A stretch of DNA of 7,044 bases from Methanosarcinaceae archaeon (GCA_030655675.1 JAUSPM010000166.1:1-7044), one strand, 5' to 3'; positions 1-5,907 are shown, numbered from the stretch's first letter. The notes: a model not told the origin generated them from the sequence alone. Made by a program: numbers and translations.

Positions 1-207
1 GCCTGTAAAATCACTTGAATCGGTGAGTATGATCCTGTCGTAAGTGTAATCCGTGGATTTCGTAGTGGTGTCCAGAGTATTGTCAATACACCAGTAATAC
101 TCACTGAGGTCGGAAATCGAATCTTCTTTGAAGTAGGACCCGTCTGCATTTAAGTCACCCAGTACAATAAAATCCTGCTCGTCCGGATACATGCCCCGTG
201 CATATTC
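1..207. repeat. Direct repeat copy A (nuclease gene segment)
   Basis: This stretch aligns without gaps to 6770-6976 in the same orientation, with about 18 mismatches counted by eye (about 91% identity). It encodes residues 200-268 of the nuclease. Similarity stops abruptly on the inner side after position 207. On the outer side it reaches the window edge and probably continues. Confidence 0.92.
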
Positions 208-804
208 TACAACATCATCGAGTGCATTAATCTCATCTGTTGCTTCGTCAGGATCGGTGTGAATGGTAAGCAGAGTAACATCGAAGTTGCCACCCAATGC
301 CTCGAATGAAGCGATATAAGGCTGCCTGTGGAACGGATCGGTGCCGGCAGGTTCAGGGTAGGTGTGAGGTTCTCCAACCTGTTTCACGGTCTGTGTGTTG
401 TAGATGTAGGCGTATTGTTCCTTGCTGGTGGTGCGGCCAAGACGTTCACTTACCACATACTCATACTGCGCACCATTTGAGTTGACCACATCTAATAGTT
501 CAGGCAGGGCGGTCTGTGATATGTCTCTGATCTCCTGTATGGCTACGATGTCATAGGTGCGGATGATCTTACCAAGTACGTCCATTACTTCTGGCTTGTC
601 TGCTTTACTGACTCCGAAAACCTGGATGTTGAACGCGCCTATGCGGAGTATATCGCTGTTTTTGGTGTTGTCAATGATATCCGGTTGTGTGGAGGGTACT
701 GGTACATTGTTGTTTTGTACTATTGAGGATACTGCCATGTCCGGGGCTACGCATCCTGCTGTTAACAGTAGGATTATGATGATGGAGATTGTTTTTAGGT
801 GCAT
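1..804 (-). CDS. DNase I-like (endonuclease/exonuclease/phosphatase family) lipoprotein, C-terminus beyond the window edge
   Basis: An open frame of 268 codons without a stop runs from ATG 804-802 to the left edge. The product starts with a short positive N-terminus and a hydrophobic run ending in a lipobox (LTAGC, Cys18), so it is probably exported and lipid-anchored. The body carries DNase I-family signatures: FNIQVFG (58-64), AIQE with the metal-binding Glu91, KEQYAYIYN (128-136), DPFHRQPY (156-163), TIHTDP (180-185), the VLGDLNADG loop (214-222) and YDRI (255-258). The catalytic SDH motif lies past the edge but is present in the truncated copy at 6653-6976, which adds 38 residues and implies a full length near 306. 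The family hydrolyses phosphodiesters, and this member probably degrades extracellular DNA; the substrate is inferred. The ATG was chosen because the signal peptide begins there. The family call is strong, the exact role is not. Confidence 0.88.
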   Translation of the reverse strand, partial: MHLKTISIIIILLLTAGCVAPDMAVSSIVQNNNVPVPSTQPDIIDNTKNSDILRIGAFNIQVFGVSKADKPEVMDVLGKIIRTYDIVAIQEIRDISQTALPELLDVVNSNGAQYEYVVSERLGRTTSKEQYAYIYNTQTVKQVGEPHTYPEPAGTDPFHRQPYIASFEALGGNFDVTLLTIHTDPDEATDEINALDDVVEYARGMYPDEQDFIVLGDLNADGSYFKEDSISDLSEYYWCIDNTLDTTTKSTDYTYDRIILTDSSDFTG

Positions 805-854
805 GGGTTTTGTCTTGGGGTTTATGTGAGATTAATGTGGTTGTGCATGTTTTT

Positions 855-864
855 TAATTATATC
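855..864 (-). promoter_or_regulatory. Putative TATA box of the nuclease lipoprotein gene
   Basis: The minus strand reads GATATAATTA here, an archaeal TATA-like sequence. A start about 26 bp downstream would fall near 834 and leave a leader of about 30 nt before the ATG at 804. The palindrome 864-880 abuts its upstream edge. This is prediction from spacing only. Confidence 0.4.
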
Positions 865-880
865 TATGCATATTGCATAG
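864..880. promoter_or_regulatory. Palindrome CTATGC-N5-GCATAG, copy 1 (putative operator)
   Basis: A 6-bp perfect inverted repeat with a 5-nt spacer (CTATGC atatt GCATAG), preceded by TAT. It lies between the abiEii stop and the nuclease start, next to the nuclease TATA-like box. The same arms, spacer length and preceding TAT recur at 2715-2731 over the predicted abiE transcription start. AbiEi antitoxins are known to autorepress by binding inverted repeats, so this is plausibly a second AbiEi site. It could also act as a weak terminator hairpin for abiE. Confidence 0.6.
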
Positions 881-907
881 AAATCATTAAAATTATTACA
901 ACATAGA

Positions 908-1843
908 TTATTTTAGATTTGACTTTAAATGTTTCCATTTGATTATAGGATGGTCTTTTAGCTTCTCATTAAATATCCCATCATCATCAATCAAATCTGG
1001 ATCAAAATTGCCCTGGATGTAAAATGTATCAATCATTTTGATCTCGTTTTCTTTTAATTGACCTATGATTATTTTTGTGAAATCCAGAACTTCCTTTTTG
1101 ATAGTTTGGTAATCGAGATCATTTTCCAAATTAACCATTCTTGTAAGATTGTTAGAATACAATGATTTTTGAATGAGATCGTTTATATCAATTTCAGTTA
1201 ATTTTGGTTTACCCATGAGTATGCTTTCAACAACAGCACACTTTCGAAACACATCGATATCGAAATCCTGTTTTGTAATTGTGTAAACATCATATAGGTC
1301 CCTGGCCGTTCGTCTCTTTAAAAAAGTGCACCATTTATTTGCAAACAATTCTTCTTTGAGTGGTGTTTTTATTTTGAACGTATCGTTTTTGCAAATATGG
1401 TTAAAATCCGCAAAGGTGTCTGATCTTAGAAGCGGAAATCTCCGCATGTATCCAATCTCGATTTGAAAACTGTCGATATTCCCAACTGAATTCCTGTAAT
1501 GTACAACCATTCGACCAAGAGGGTAACTCGAATCGATCTTTATGTCATCATTTGTATATCCCTGAGTATGAAGTATCTGTTTTATCACTTGATCAATTCT
1601 GGTTCTAATTTCACCCCAATCCTCCTCATCAATATGGTGGTAATTGAAATCTAAATCCACAGAAAGCCTTGCAAGAGGTTTTGTGTAAATGAAGTTGATG
1701 GCTGTTCCACCAATTAGTGACAGCCGCTCTTTTAAGAAGGAGACGTCCATCATTTTTTCAAGCATGGTTGAAATGCGGCACACTTTTTCAATTTCGAGTT
1801 TATGAAAACCTGTCATTTCCGGCATTTCATCATAATTGTACAT
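908..1843 (-). CDS. abiEii: AbiEii/AbiGii-family nucleotidyltransferase toxin
   Basis: A 311-residue protein of the DUF1814/AbiEii family. Family members are cytosolic nucleotidyltransferases that act as the toxin of type IV toxin-antitoxin pairs, and some modify tRNA. Visible motifs are the nucleotide-binding LIGGTAIN (43-50), the metal-binding VDLDF with Asp63 and Asp65 (62-66), the KTPLKEELFANK helix with the conserved Lys170, and RDLYD (181-185). All the family's catalytic motifs therefore look intact. It follows abiEi by 16 bp, and a GGAAG ribosome site (1850-1854) sits 6 nt before the ATG, so the pair is one operon with the antitoxin first. Length is normal for the family. No disruption is seen. 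Whether it acts as a phage-exclusion system here or only maintains the island cannot be told from sequence. Confidence 0.92.
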   Translation of the reverse strand: MYNYDEMPEMTGFHKLEIEKVCRISTMLEKMMDVSFLKERLSLIGGTAINFIYTKPLARLSVDLDFNYHHIDEEDWGEIRTRIDQVIKQILHTQGYTNDDIKIDSSYPLGRMVVHYRNSVGNIDSFQIEIGYMRRFPLLRSDTFADFNHICKNDTFKIKTPLKEELFANKWCTFLKRRTARDLYDVYTITKQDFDIDVFRKCAVVESILMGKPKLTEIDINDLIQKSLYSNNLTRMVNLENDLDYQTIKKEVLDFTKIIIGQLKENEIKMIDTFYIQGNFDPDLIDDDGIFNEKLKDHPIIKWKHLKSNLK

Positions 1844-1859
1844 CGTTAACTTCCTTTAT

Positions 1860-2678
1860 CTAAAGATATTCAACAAACTCCACCGGAACGTAGAGATTCC
1901 AATCTTTATTCAAAATGCCAGGGACTGATATTTCAAGGTATTTTGGTTTCTTTGATTTATGTGCTTTAATTTGGTTTAACGTTTCATCACTGAGATGTTC
2001 ATAGAACACAGAATGTTCACGTAGCAGTTCGAGTACAAAACCAACTTTAGCATAAAGACTTTTTTTGTTGTACATGTCGAGAACTTCAATGATCTTATTA
2101 AAATCAAGTCCACTTAAGACACTGAGACTTTTGAGGCATTCCTCCCATCCACCAACATAATCCGGTCTGTCCACACAATCAACAAAAGTGCGTTCTTTAC
2201 TGCTCATTTTTATTTCAGTGGTGTGGTACTTTTTTGTTTCGATGCCAAATGAAATGTCTTTTGTAAAGACTGGCTTAAAGTTAAGGTTCTGGTACTTAAA
2301 AGAAGAAAAACGATTTGCAGGAAGGATTGTGATGTATACTTCGTTATAATGACTATATGCTGACCCATAATATTCAAGGGCAGAATGGAACCCAAGATAA
2401 TAGCGATCCCTGATCTTACTTGCGATGATTAATTTATCTGAAATGTGTGTTTTTGATTCCTCCAATGGAGACAAGACTGCATATAATCCTTTTCTGATCT
2501 TTTGAAGTTTTCCTTCCCCGAGCAGTTTGGCTGTATATTCCCCATAAATGTATTTAGGGATGAGTGCAGGACTGAGTGTCAATTCAACGATCTCAAGGGC
2601 TGCTTTTTCAATCTCTTTGGATGTGACAACTTTCTTTTTAAGCAAATCTTTGTAAAGTAGGTCTCTTTTTTTGATCAT
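1860..2678 (-). CDS. abiEi: AbiEi-family antitoxin and transcriptional autoregulator
   Basis: A 272-residue protein paired with AbiEii. Known AbiEi proteins have an N-terminal winged helix that represses the operon and a C-terminal domain needed for antitoxicity. Here the N-terminal 70 residues form a helix-rich segment ending in LLGEGKLQKIRKGLYAVLS (52-70), the wing pattern typical of the family. The central part (YLGFHSALEYYG, then the ERTFVDCVDRP segment) matches the conserved core that follows. The C-terminus is rich in Lys and aromatic residues. It is the promoter-proximal gene of a two-gene operon. A TATA box at 2749-2756 and a palindrome at the expected start site (2715-2731) fit autorepression. 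The ATG at 2678 leaves a leader of about 48 nt. The gene is full length. Confidence 0.88.
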   Translation of the reverse strand: MIKKRDLLYKDLLKKKVVTSKEIEKAALEIVELTLSPALIPKYIYGEYTAKLLGEGKLQKIRKGLYAVLSPLEESKTHISDKLIIASKIRDRYYLGFHSALEYYGSAYSHYNEVYITILPANRFSSFKYQNLNFKPVFTKDISFGIETKKYHTTEIKMSSKERTFVDCVDRPDYVGGWEECLKSLSVLSGLDFNKIIEVLDMYNKKSLYAKVGFVLELLREHSVFYEHLSDETLNQIKAHKSKKPKYLEISVPGILNKDWNLYVPVEFVEYL

Positions 2679-2714
2679 TATTAATTATTGTGTTTTCAAG
2701 TATTTTAAAGTTAT

Positions 2715-2731
2715 CTATGCTTTTAGCATAG
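2715..2731. promoter_or_regulatory. Palindrome CTATGC-N5-GCATAG, copy 2 (abiE operator)
   Basis: The inverted repeat CTATGC tttta GCATAG has outer TTA/TAA bases that extend the symmetry past one mismatch. It lies 22 to 38 bp downstream of the TATA box centre, covering the predicted abiE transcription start near 2727. A protein bound here would block initiation. The motif is shared with 864-880. AbiEi as the binder is inferred from the family's known autoregulation. Confidence 0.68.
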
Positions 2732-2748
2732 TTAATAGTAAAAATATA

Positions 2749-2756
2749 GATATATA
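2749..2756 (-). promoter_or_regulatory. TATA box of the abiEi-abiEii operon
   Basis: The minus strand carries TATATATC inside a longer AT-rich run, a good archaeal TATA box. Transcription would begin about 26 bp downstream, near 2727, inside the palindrome 2715-2731. Confidence 0.6.
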
Positions 2757-2831
2757 CTCTCACTTCTACAAAAATCATGTATTGATCTGCATCTTCTAAA
2801 AACTACATGCTTTCTGCTTGATTACAGTGAC

Positions 2832-2898
2832 GTGACATACCGCCGTCTACAAAACGGCAGCCTCCTGCTTCTTGGACGTTCCAACGAACATCTCCACA
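2832..2898 (-). mobile_element. Truncated IS200/IS605-type right end (copy 1, 67 bp)
   Basis: This matches the first 67 bp (RE side) of the 111-bp elements at 4855 and 5908. On the minus strand it has the same coding tail ending VL-stop, a hairpin GCCGT(TT)...GACGGC (2843-2859) containing the TAG, and the terminal GGCGGTATGTCAC. A hairpin overlapping the tnpB stop and ending in a TCAN terminus is characteristic of IS200/IS605/IS1341 right ends and of the omega-RNA scaffold. Homology stops at about 2898, where GINS coding sequence begins, so the left part of the element is missing. Confidence 0.68.
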
Positions 2899-3386
2899 GG
2901 CGTAAATTCGAGCATGTCCTGCCCTACTTTCGGTAGTATAGATGCCGGATCGACGCTATTTTTTACATCCGGCTTTTTTTGAGCAGATACAATATTTTTC
3001 ACTGAATCGGGATCCATAATAGGCTCCACCAATTCATTACGTGCGACATTTATTGCAGAGAGCACAGTATCATACACCTTACGTTCAACCGGAAGCAATT
3101 TGTCCATATCCGGCTTTGCGGACCTGTTCGAAAATGCGCTTGATGTTGCACGTGTAGTTATCTTACGCAGGCGTCGAATGAAAATTACCTCTATATCCGT
3201 GATAGCACTTTGTAATTCATCCTCCAGCATCTTCGATTCTGCAGAACGGGGATTATTGATATTTTTTATCTCGCCCTCCAACTCGCGTATGTACACATCC
3301 ACAGAATCATAAAAATCCGGGTGAAGCGATTTTAATGAAGAACTGCTTTCATCCCGTAGTATGGATTTCAATTCAGTTCGATCCAT
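2847..3386 (-). pseudogene. Archaeal GINS subunit gene, C-terminal domain lost and replaced by a TnpB-like tail
   Basis: A 179-codon frame whose first 125 or so residues look like the helical A domain of an archaeal GINS subunit (Gins51/15 type), a partner of MCM helicase and primase at the replication fork. Support comes from the PriS fragment directly upstream, overlapping by 14 nt, which is the usual archaeal priS-gins order. The family then has a linker and a small beta-rich B domain with an FxGxDGRxY-like core. Here residues 126-163 are linker-like, and from Val164 the sequence VEMFVGTSKKQEAAVL is the coding tail found in the IS-end copies at 4855 and 5908. The B domain is therefore missing and the fusion is in frame. 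Such a protein is unlikely to do the essential GINS job, so an intact copy is expected elsewhere. The GINS assignment is by sequence character and context. Confidence 0.72.
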
Positions 3387-3720
3387 ATTCTGCTGCCCCC
3401 CTGCACATTAGATACATAGCGGCATATTCGGGCACCTCAACTGTACCCTCACCCGGCTCGACCACAAAATCATTGCCTTTCATCTGCACCGAAAATGGTT
3501 TTATTATTTTTAATTGTACCGACTTATCACTGAACACAACCGCATCACTTAGCGGATCAAAAGTTTCCAACTCTGAAATAGAAAGTGCAGTCACACGCAT
3601 TCCGGATCCCCCGTGAAGTGAACCGGGCAGACGTATCAAACGTTTGACATCCGCAGTGACAGGTTCATCAACACTTACTGACATTTCGGATACAGCCTGA
3701 TTTGCAAGTGCCTTTATCAT
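3373..3720 (-). pseudogene. priS: 3' fragment of archaeal DNA primase small subunit (last 115 codons)
   Basis: The frame encodes the C-terminal part of PriS. The conserved DEPVTADVKRLIRLPGSLHGGSGMRV stretch (about residues 18-43) includes the SLHGxSG motif of the primase nucleotide site, followed by the PLSDAVVF and VPEYAAMYLMCR segments that end the protein. The N-terminal two thirds, with the catalytic Asp motif and zinc element, are absent: upstream sequence is the DUF1016 gene. The first ATG (3720-3718) overlaps the DUF1016 stop as ATGA and has GGGGGAG (3726-3732) 5 nt before it, so translation of the fragment is possible. It cannot be an active primase. The 14-nt overlap with the GINS start looks native, meaning that this is a block cut from a priS-gins locus. 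An intact priS elsewhere is expected. Confidence 0.85.
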
Positions 3721-4748
3721 ATATGCTCCCCCGTTGGTAAATCTGCGCTAATCTGCGGATTATCGTCTAAATTTTCATCCACCGATTTCGCAGATTTTTG
3801 CAGATCTGAAGTTTCCGCAAAAATGCGCTGTTCCCTGACAAGCTCAGCCCGCAACTCCCTTTCACTTGGCAACACGAGTTTGTATTTGGTTGCAAAGAGC
3901 TGTTCATTACCATGCAAAACAGAGTAATGAACAATGGACTTGTCTTTTTGAGCGCACAGGATGATCCCGACTGTGGGATTATCCTCCGGCCCCCGCCGCA
4001 GATCGTCATATATCCGCACATACATATCCATCTGACCAATGTCCTGATGAGCGAGTTCGGTGGTTTTCAAATCGAATATGACAAAACACTTGAGAATGTA
4101 GTTGTAGAAAACGAGATCAATGTAGAAATCTTTTGATTCAGTGCTGATGCGCTGTTGGCGGGCGACGAAAGCAAAACCCTTGCCAAGTTCAAGCAGAAAA
4201 GACTGGAGATTCTCAATCAGAGCGTCTTCGAGCCTGGATTCAAGGAGCTTTCCTGTGTTTGGGATGCCAAGGAATTCAAGCACCACAGGATCGCGGACGA
4301 ATTCGCGAGGTGTAAGCTTAAGGGCATTGAGATTTGCAGCCGCTTCTTCCCGCACAGGTTGTCGATCCTGGCTGGCCAGCAGACGTTCATAATATAGGGT
4401 GCCGATCTGCCTATCAAGTGCCCGGGTGCTCCAGTTCTGCCCTGCTGCCTCATTCATATACCAAAGACGAGCAGCAGTTTCGTCGATTCGAAGGAGAGAG
4501 CGATAGTGGGTCCAGCTCAATTCGTGACGCAGTGCGTCACATTTTGGGAAGGCCTTATAGAAAAGACGCATGTAGCGCAGGTTTGAAGCATCAAAACCTT
4601 TGCCAAACTCGGTTGTAAGGCTTTGAGCCAGATCAGCGAGCAAGCGCTTGCCATATGCAGCACGGGCGGCTCCGCCTTGCTCGAATTCGACGATGTGTTG
4701 TCCGACTGTCCAGCAGGTTTGAACTTGCACAACATCCACAGCGTGCAA
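3717..4748 (-). CDS. DUF1016/YhcG-type PD-(D/E)XK nuclease, N-terminus disrupted
   Basis: A 343-codon frame opening at TTG 4748. Residues 1-130 are the DUF1016 N-terminal helical domain: QTCWTVGQHIVEFEQGGAARAAYGKRLL at the start and LSWTHYRSLLRI near 78-88. Residues 150-290 are the PD-(D/E)XK nuclease domain: ALIENLQSFLLELG (176-189), DFYIDLVFYN with Asp211, and FDLKT (Asp226-x-Lys228, Asp where Glu is usual). Relatives occur in restriction and phage-defence neighbourhoods; their substrate is mostly unknown. Members usually have about 20-40 more residues before the QTYW-like motif. In this frame a TGA (4788-4790) lies 14 codons upstream, while a strong ribosome site plus ATG (4791) serves a different frame, so an N-terminal frameshift or small deletion is likely. 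The last 25 residues (DNPQISADLPTGEHI) come from a GCAGATT-type repeat and run into priS by an ATGA overlap. Confidence 0.85.
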   Translation of the reverse strand: MHAVDVVQVQTCWTVGQHIVEFEQGGAARAAYGKRLLADLAQSLTTEFGKGFDASNLRYMRLFYKAFPKCDALRHELSWTHYRSLLRIDETAARLWYMNEAAGQNWSTRALDRQIGTLYYERLLASQDRQPVREEAAANLNALKLTPREFVRDPVVLEFLGIPNTGKLLESRLEDALIENLQSFLLELGKGFAFVARQQRISTESKDFYIDLVFYNYILKCFVIFDLKTTELAHQDIGQMDMYVRIYDDLRRGPEDNPTVGIILCAQKDKSIVHYSVLHGNEQLFATKYKLVLPSERELRAELVREQRIFAETSDLQKSAKSVDENLDDNPQISADLPTGEHI

Positions 4749-4798
4749 GACTTGTTGGCGGACTGGAAACGGCTGTTGATTTCTTCTTCATGAATATG

Positions 4799-4806
4799 CA
4801 CCTCCC
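4799..4806 (-). promoter_or_regulatory. Strong ribosome binding site for the original DUF1016 start
   Basis: The minus strand reads GGGAGGTG, 7 nt before an ATG at 4791-4789. That ATG opens MKKKSTAVSS..., out of frame with the DUF1016 body; the body frame has a TGA overlapping this ATG. The site marks the probable ancestral start and argues for a frame-changing deletion between about 4790 and 4748. Confidence 0.6.
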
Positions 4807-4854
4807 ATGATTTCACCCAGAAGTTGTTTTGAATTGAACTTCACGTTGTTCTTA

Positions 4855-4965
4855 GTGACATACCGCCGTCTACAAGACGGCAGTTTCCTGTTTCGCTGAC
4901 GTTCCAACAAACATCTCCACATTAGAAATGCGGGGTCTTGCATGGCGCCCCTGCACCCCAATGGG
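4855..4965 (-). mobile_element. 111-bp IS200/IS605-derived element (copy 2)
   Basis: Read on the minus strand, the element starts CCCATTGGGG directly after TTAT (4966-4969) and ends GGCGGTATGTCAC. It matches 5908-6018 over exactly 111 bp with the same termini and the same preceding TTAT. It encodes a TnpB-like tail (PIGVQGRHARPRISNVEMFVGTSAKQETAVL-stop, shown here only as the end of a lost frame). The right-end hairpin is 4865-4881 (GCCGTCT tgt AGACGGC) and a second, imperfect hairpin (CCaCATT aga AATGcGG) lies near 4915-4933. There is no tnpA or tnpB, so it is non-autonomous: either a PATE-like miniature element or a stranded omega-RNA end. The TTAT/TCAC pair would be the target and cleavage tetranucleotides, by analogy with known IS605 members. 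Confidence 0.7.
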
Positions 4966-4993
4966 ATAATTACTATAACTGGGGTTGGTTAGA

Positions 4994-5212
4994 ATGTCCC
5001 ACTTTCACCACTTTTCCGACAGTCTCTACAAAAACAAGAAAGATGAGTCGGAAGAAGAGGCAGTAAGAAATGCCGGTTTTGTGCAGTGCATCACAAACTG
5101 CACAAAATATGTGTGGACTACCCCTCCCTGCCGCTATGCGGCAAGGAAGGTTTTTTCTGCAAAATACGCTCAAATAAGTATAAGTACAAGTTATACTCAT
5201 CCTAAAATATAG
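4994..5212 (+). CDS. Possible small Cys-containing protein, 3' part replaced
   Basis: A plus-strand frame from ATG 4994 (or TTG 4985). The first 45 or so residues look protein-like: MSHFHHFSDSLYKNKKDESE, then EEAVRNAGFVQCITNCTKYVW, with a Cys-x3-Cys pair that could be what is left of a small metal-binding protein. The following residues are encoded by the hairpin at 5122-5150 and by the vapB promoter region, so the original C-terminus is probably gone. No clear ribosome site or TATA box precedes it. I do not recognise a family. It may be a remnant or a chance frame. Confidence 0.28.
   Translation: MSHFHHFSDSLYKNKKDESEEEAVRNAGFVQCITNCTKYVWTTPPCRYAARKVFSAKYAQISISTSYTHPKI
5122..5156. repeat. 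Hairpin with T-tract upstream of vapBC
   Basis: The arms 5122-5134 and 5138-5150 pair over 13 positions around a 3-nt loop, with two C-A mismatches on the plus strand that become G-U pairs in a minus-strand transcript. Six Ts follow (5151-5156). The core TCCCTGCC-n-CTA...CGGC-n-AGGA recurs at 5866-5886 beyond vapC. It may be an IS200/IS605-type end of a second family, or a terminator. Confidence 0.55.
5177..5197. promoter_or_regulatory. vapBC promoter and inverted-repeat operator
   Basis: AGTATAA (5177-5183) and TTATACT (5191-5197) form a perfect 7-bp inverted repeat with a 7-nt spacer. Each arm holds a TATA-like core. The downstream arm is about 26 bp before the vapB ATG, which would give a nearly leaderless mRNA; the upstream arm would give a short leader. 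AbrB-type VapB proteins, with or without VapC, bind such palindromes to repress their own operon, so this is the likely operator. Binding is inferred. Confidence 0.6.
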
Positions 5213-5220
5213 GTTACAAC

Positions 5221-5463
5221 ATGAATACTATAATGAAAGTTGGTCCAAAAGGACAAGTGGTGATTCCTCATGAATTCAGGCATGCTTTGCATATCTCTCC
5301 GGGCTCAAGAGTGTTGTTCAAACTAAAGGACAATAAACTGGAAATAGAAAAACCTTTGATGGATGCTGTTTCTGTTTTTAGGGAGACTGCAAAAGGTATG
5401 GGTAAACTCAAGTTTGCCCCTCACGAAGCATACGATGAAGAACTGGAAGAGAGGGTAAATTGA
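5221..5463 (+). CDS. vapB: VapB-type antitoxin, SpoVT/AbrB DNA-binding domain
   Basis: An 80-residue protein. Residues 4-45 are a swapped-hairpin AbrB domain: MKVGPKGQVVIPHEFRHALHI, then PGSRVLFKLKDNKLEIEK. This domain dimerises on DNA palindromes. The acidic C-terminal tail (FAPHEAYDEELEERVN) is the kind that wraps the partner PIN toxin. The gene overlaps vapC by 4 nt (TTGA), so the two are translationally coupled. An inverted repeat at 5177-5197 overlaps the promoter, as expected for autoregulation. The ATG at 5221 has only a weak AGGTT before it; a leaderless start is likely given the TATA spacing. Confidence 0.9.
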   Translation: MNTIMKVGPKGQVVIPHEFRHALHISPGSRVLFKLKDNKLEIEKPLMDAVSVFRETAKGMGKLKFAPHEAYDEELEERVN

Positions 5464-5861
5464 ACTATCTTGATTCCAATCTTATCATCTATGCAATTCT
5501 TGATGATACGAAAATCGGTAATTGGTCAAGAGAGGTATTGGAACGTGTACAGAATGCTGAAATTCCGGGATGTACGTCATTTTTAACATTTGATGAAGTT
5601 TATTACAAAGTTAATAAGATCAAAGGCACCGACATTGCAATTAAAAACCTTGAAGCGTTTTTATTAATGCCAAATATGAGGTTCATTGATGTTAACGATA
5701 TTATAATATGGAAGTCTCTTGAACTTATAAAAGAATATATGTTTCTTCCACGAGATGCCATTCACGCAGCAACTGCTTTAATTGCAGGTGCAGATACCAT
5801 AATATCACAGGATGCCGATTTTGATAATATTAAAGGTCTGAAAAGAACATGGATGATGTGA
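5460..5861 (+). CDS. vapC: VapC-type PIN-domain ribonuclease toxin
   Basis: A 133-residue PIN-domain protein, normal for VapC. The acidic metal-binding residues of the family are visible: Asp5 in YLDSNLI, Glu46 in TFDEVYY, Asp99 in PRDAIHAATAL and Asp118 in SQDADFD. VapC toxins cut tRNA or rRNA in the cytosol and are neutralised by the cognate VapB. The start is TTG 5460, overlapping the vapB stop; it places YLDSN at the extreme N-terminus as in other VapCs. All catalytic positions are kept, so it is probably functional. The pair is flanked on both sides by a similar hairpin and by a 111-bp IS-like element, and it is the only clearly intact gene pair on the plus strand. Confidence 0.92.
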   Translation: MNYLDSNLIIYAILDDTKIGNWSREVLERVQNAEIPGCTSFLTFDEVYYKVNKIKGTDIAIKNLEAFLLMPNMRFIDVNDIIIWKSLELIKEYMFLPRDAIHAATALIAGADTIISQDADFDNIKGLKRTWMM

Positions 5862-5865
5862 ACTA

Positions 5866-5886
5866 TCCCTGCCACTACGGCGAGGA
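5866..5886. repeat. Hairpin downstream of vapC, related to 5122-5150
   Basis: It begins 5 nt after the vapC stop. The core TCCCTGCC-a-CTA-CGGC-g-AGGA matches the upstream hairpin apart from a 2-nt loop deletion and single changes, and CTGC follows in both. The orientation is direct. It may serve as the vapBC terminator. The pattern also resembles right ends of IS200/IS605-family elements (CATCCC...hairpin...CTTCAT). Confidence 0.5.
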
Positions 5887-5907
5887 AAAGTGTTCTGCTT
5901 CATTAAG

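Noticed and set aside
557..829. Plus-strand frame opposite the nuclease gene
   Set aside because: It is the complement of a frame with clear DNase I motifs and a lipobox, and has no family resemblance of its own.
3373..3720. A functional minimal primase
   Set aside because: The catalytic Asp motif and the N-terminal two thirds of PriS are missing.
4141..4618. Several overlapping frames on both strands within the DUF1016 gene
   Set aside because: They are antisense or out-of-frame shadows of the conserved nuclease body.
4973..5200. Minus-strand frame as the body of tnpB upstream of copy 2
   Set aside because: It is in a different frame from the TnpB-like tail, the tail frame has a stop just upstream, and the sequence differs completely from that next to copy 3.
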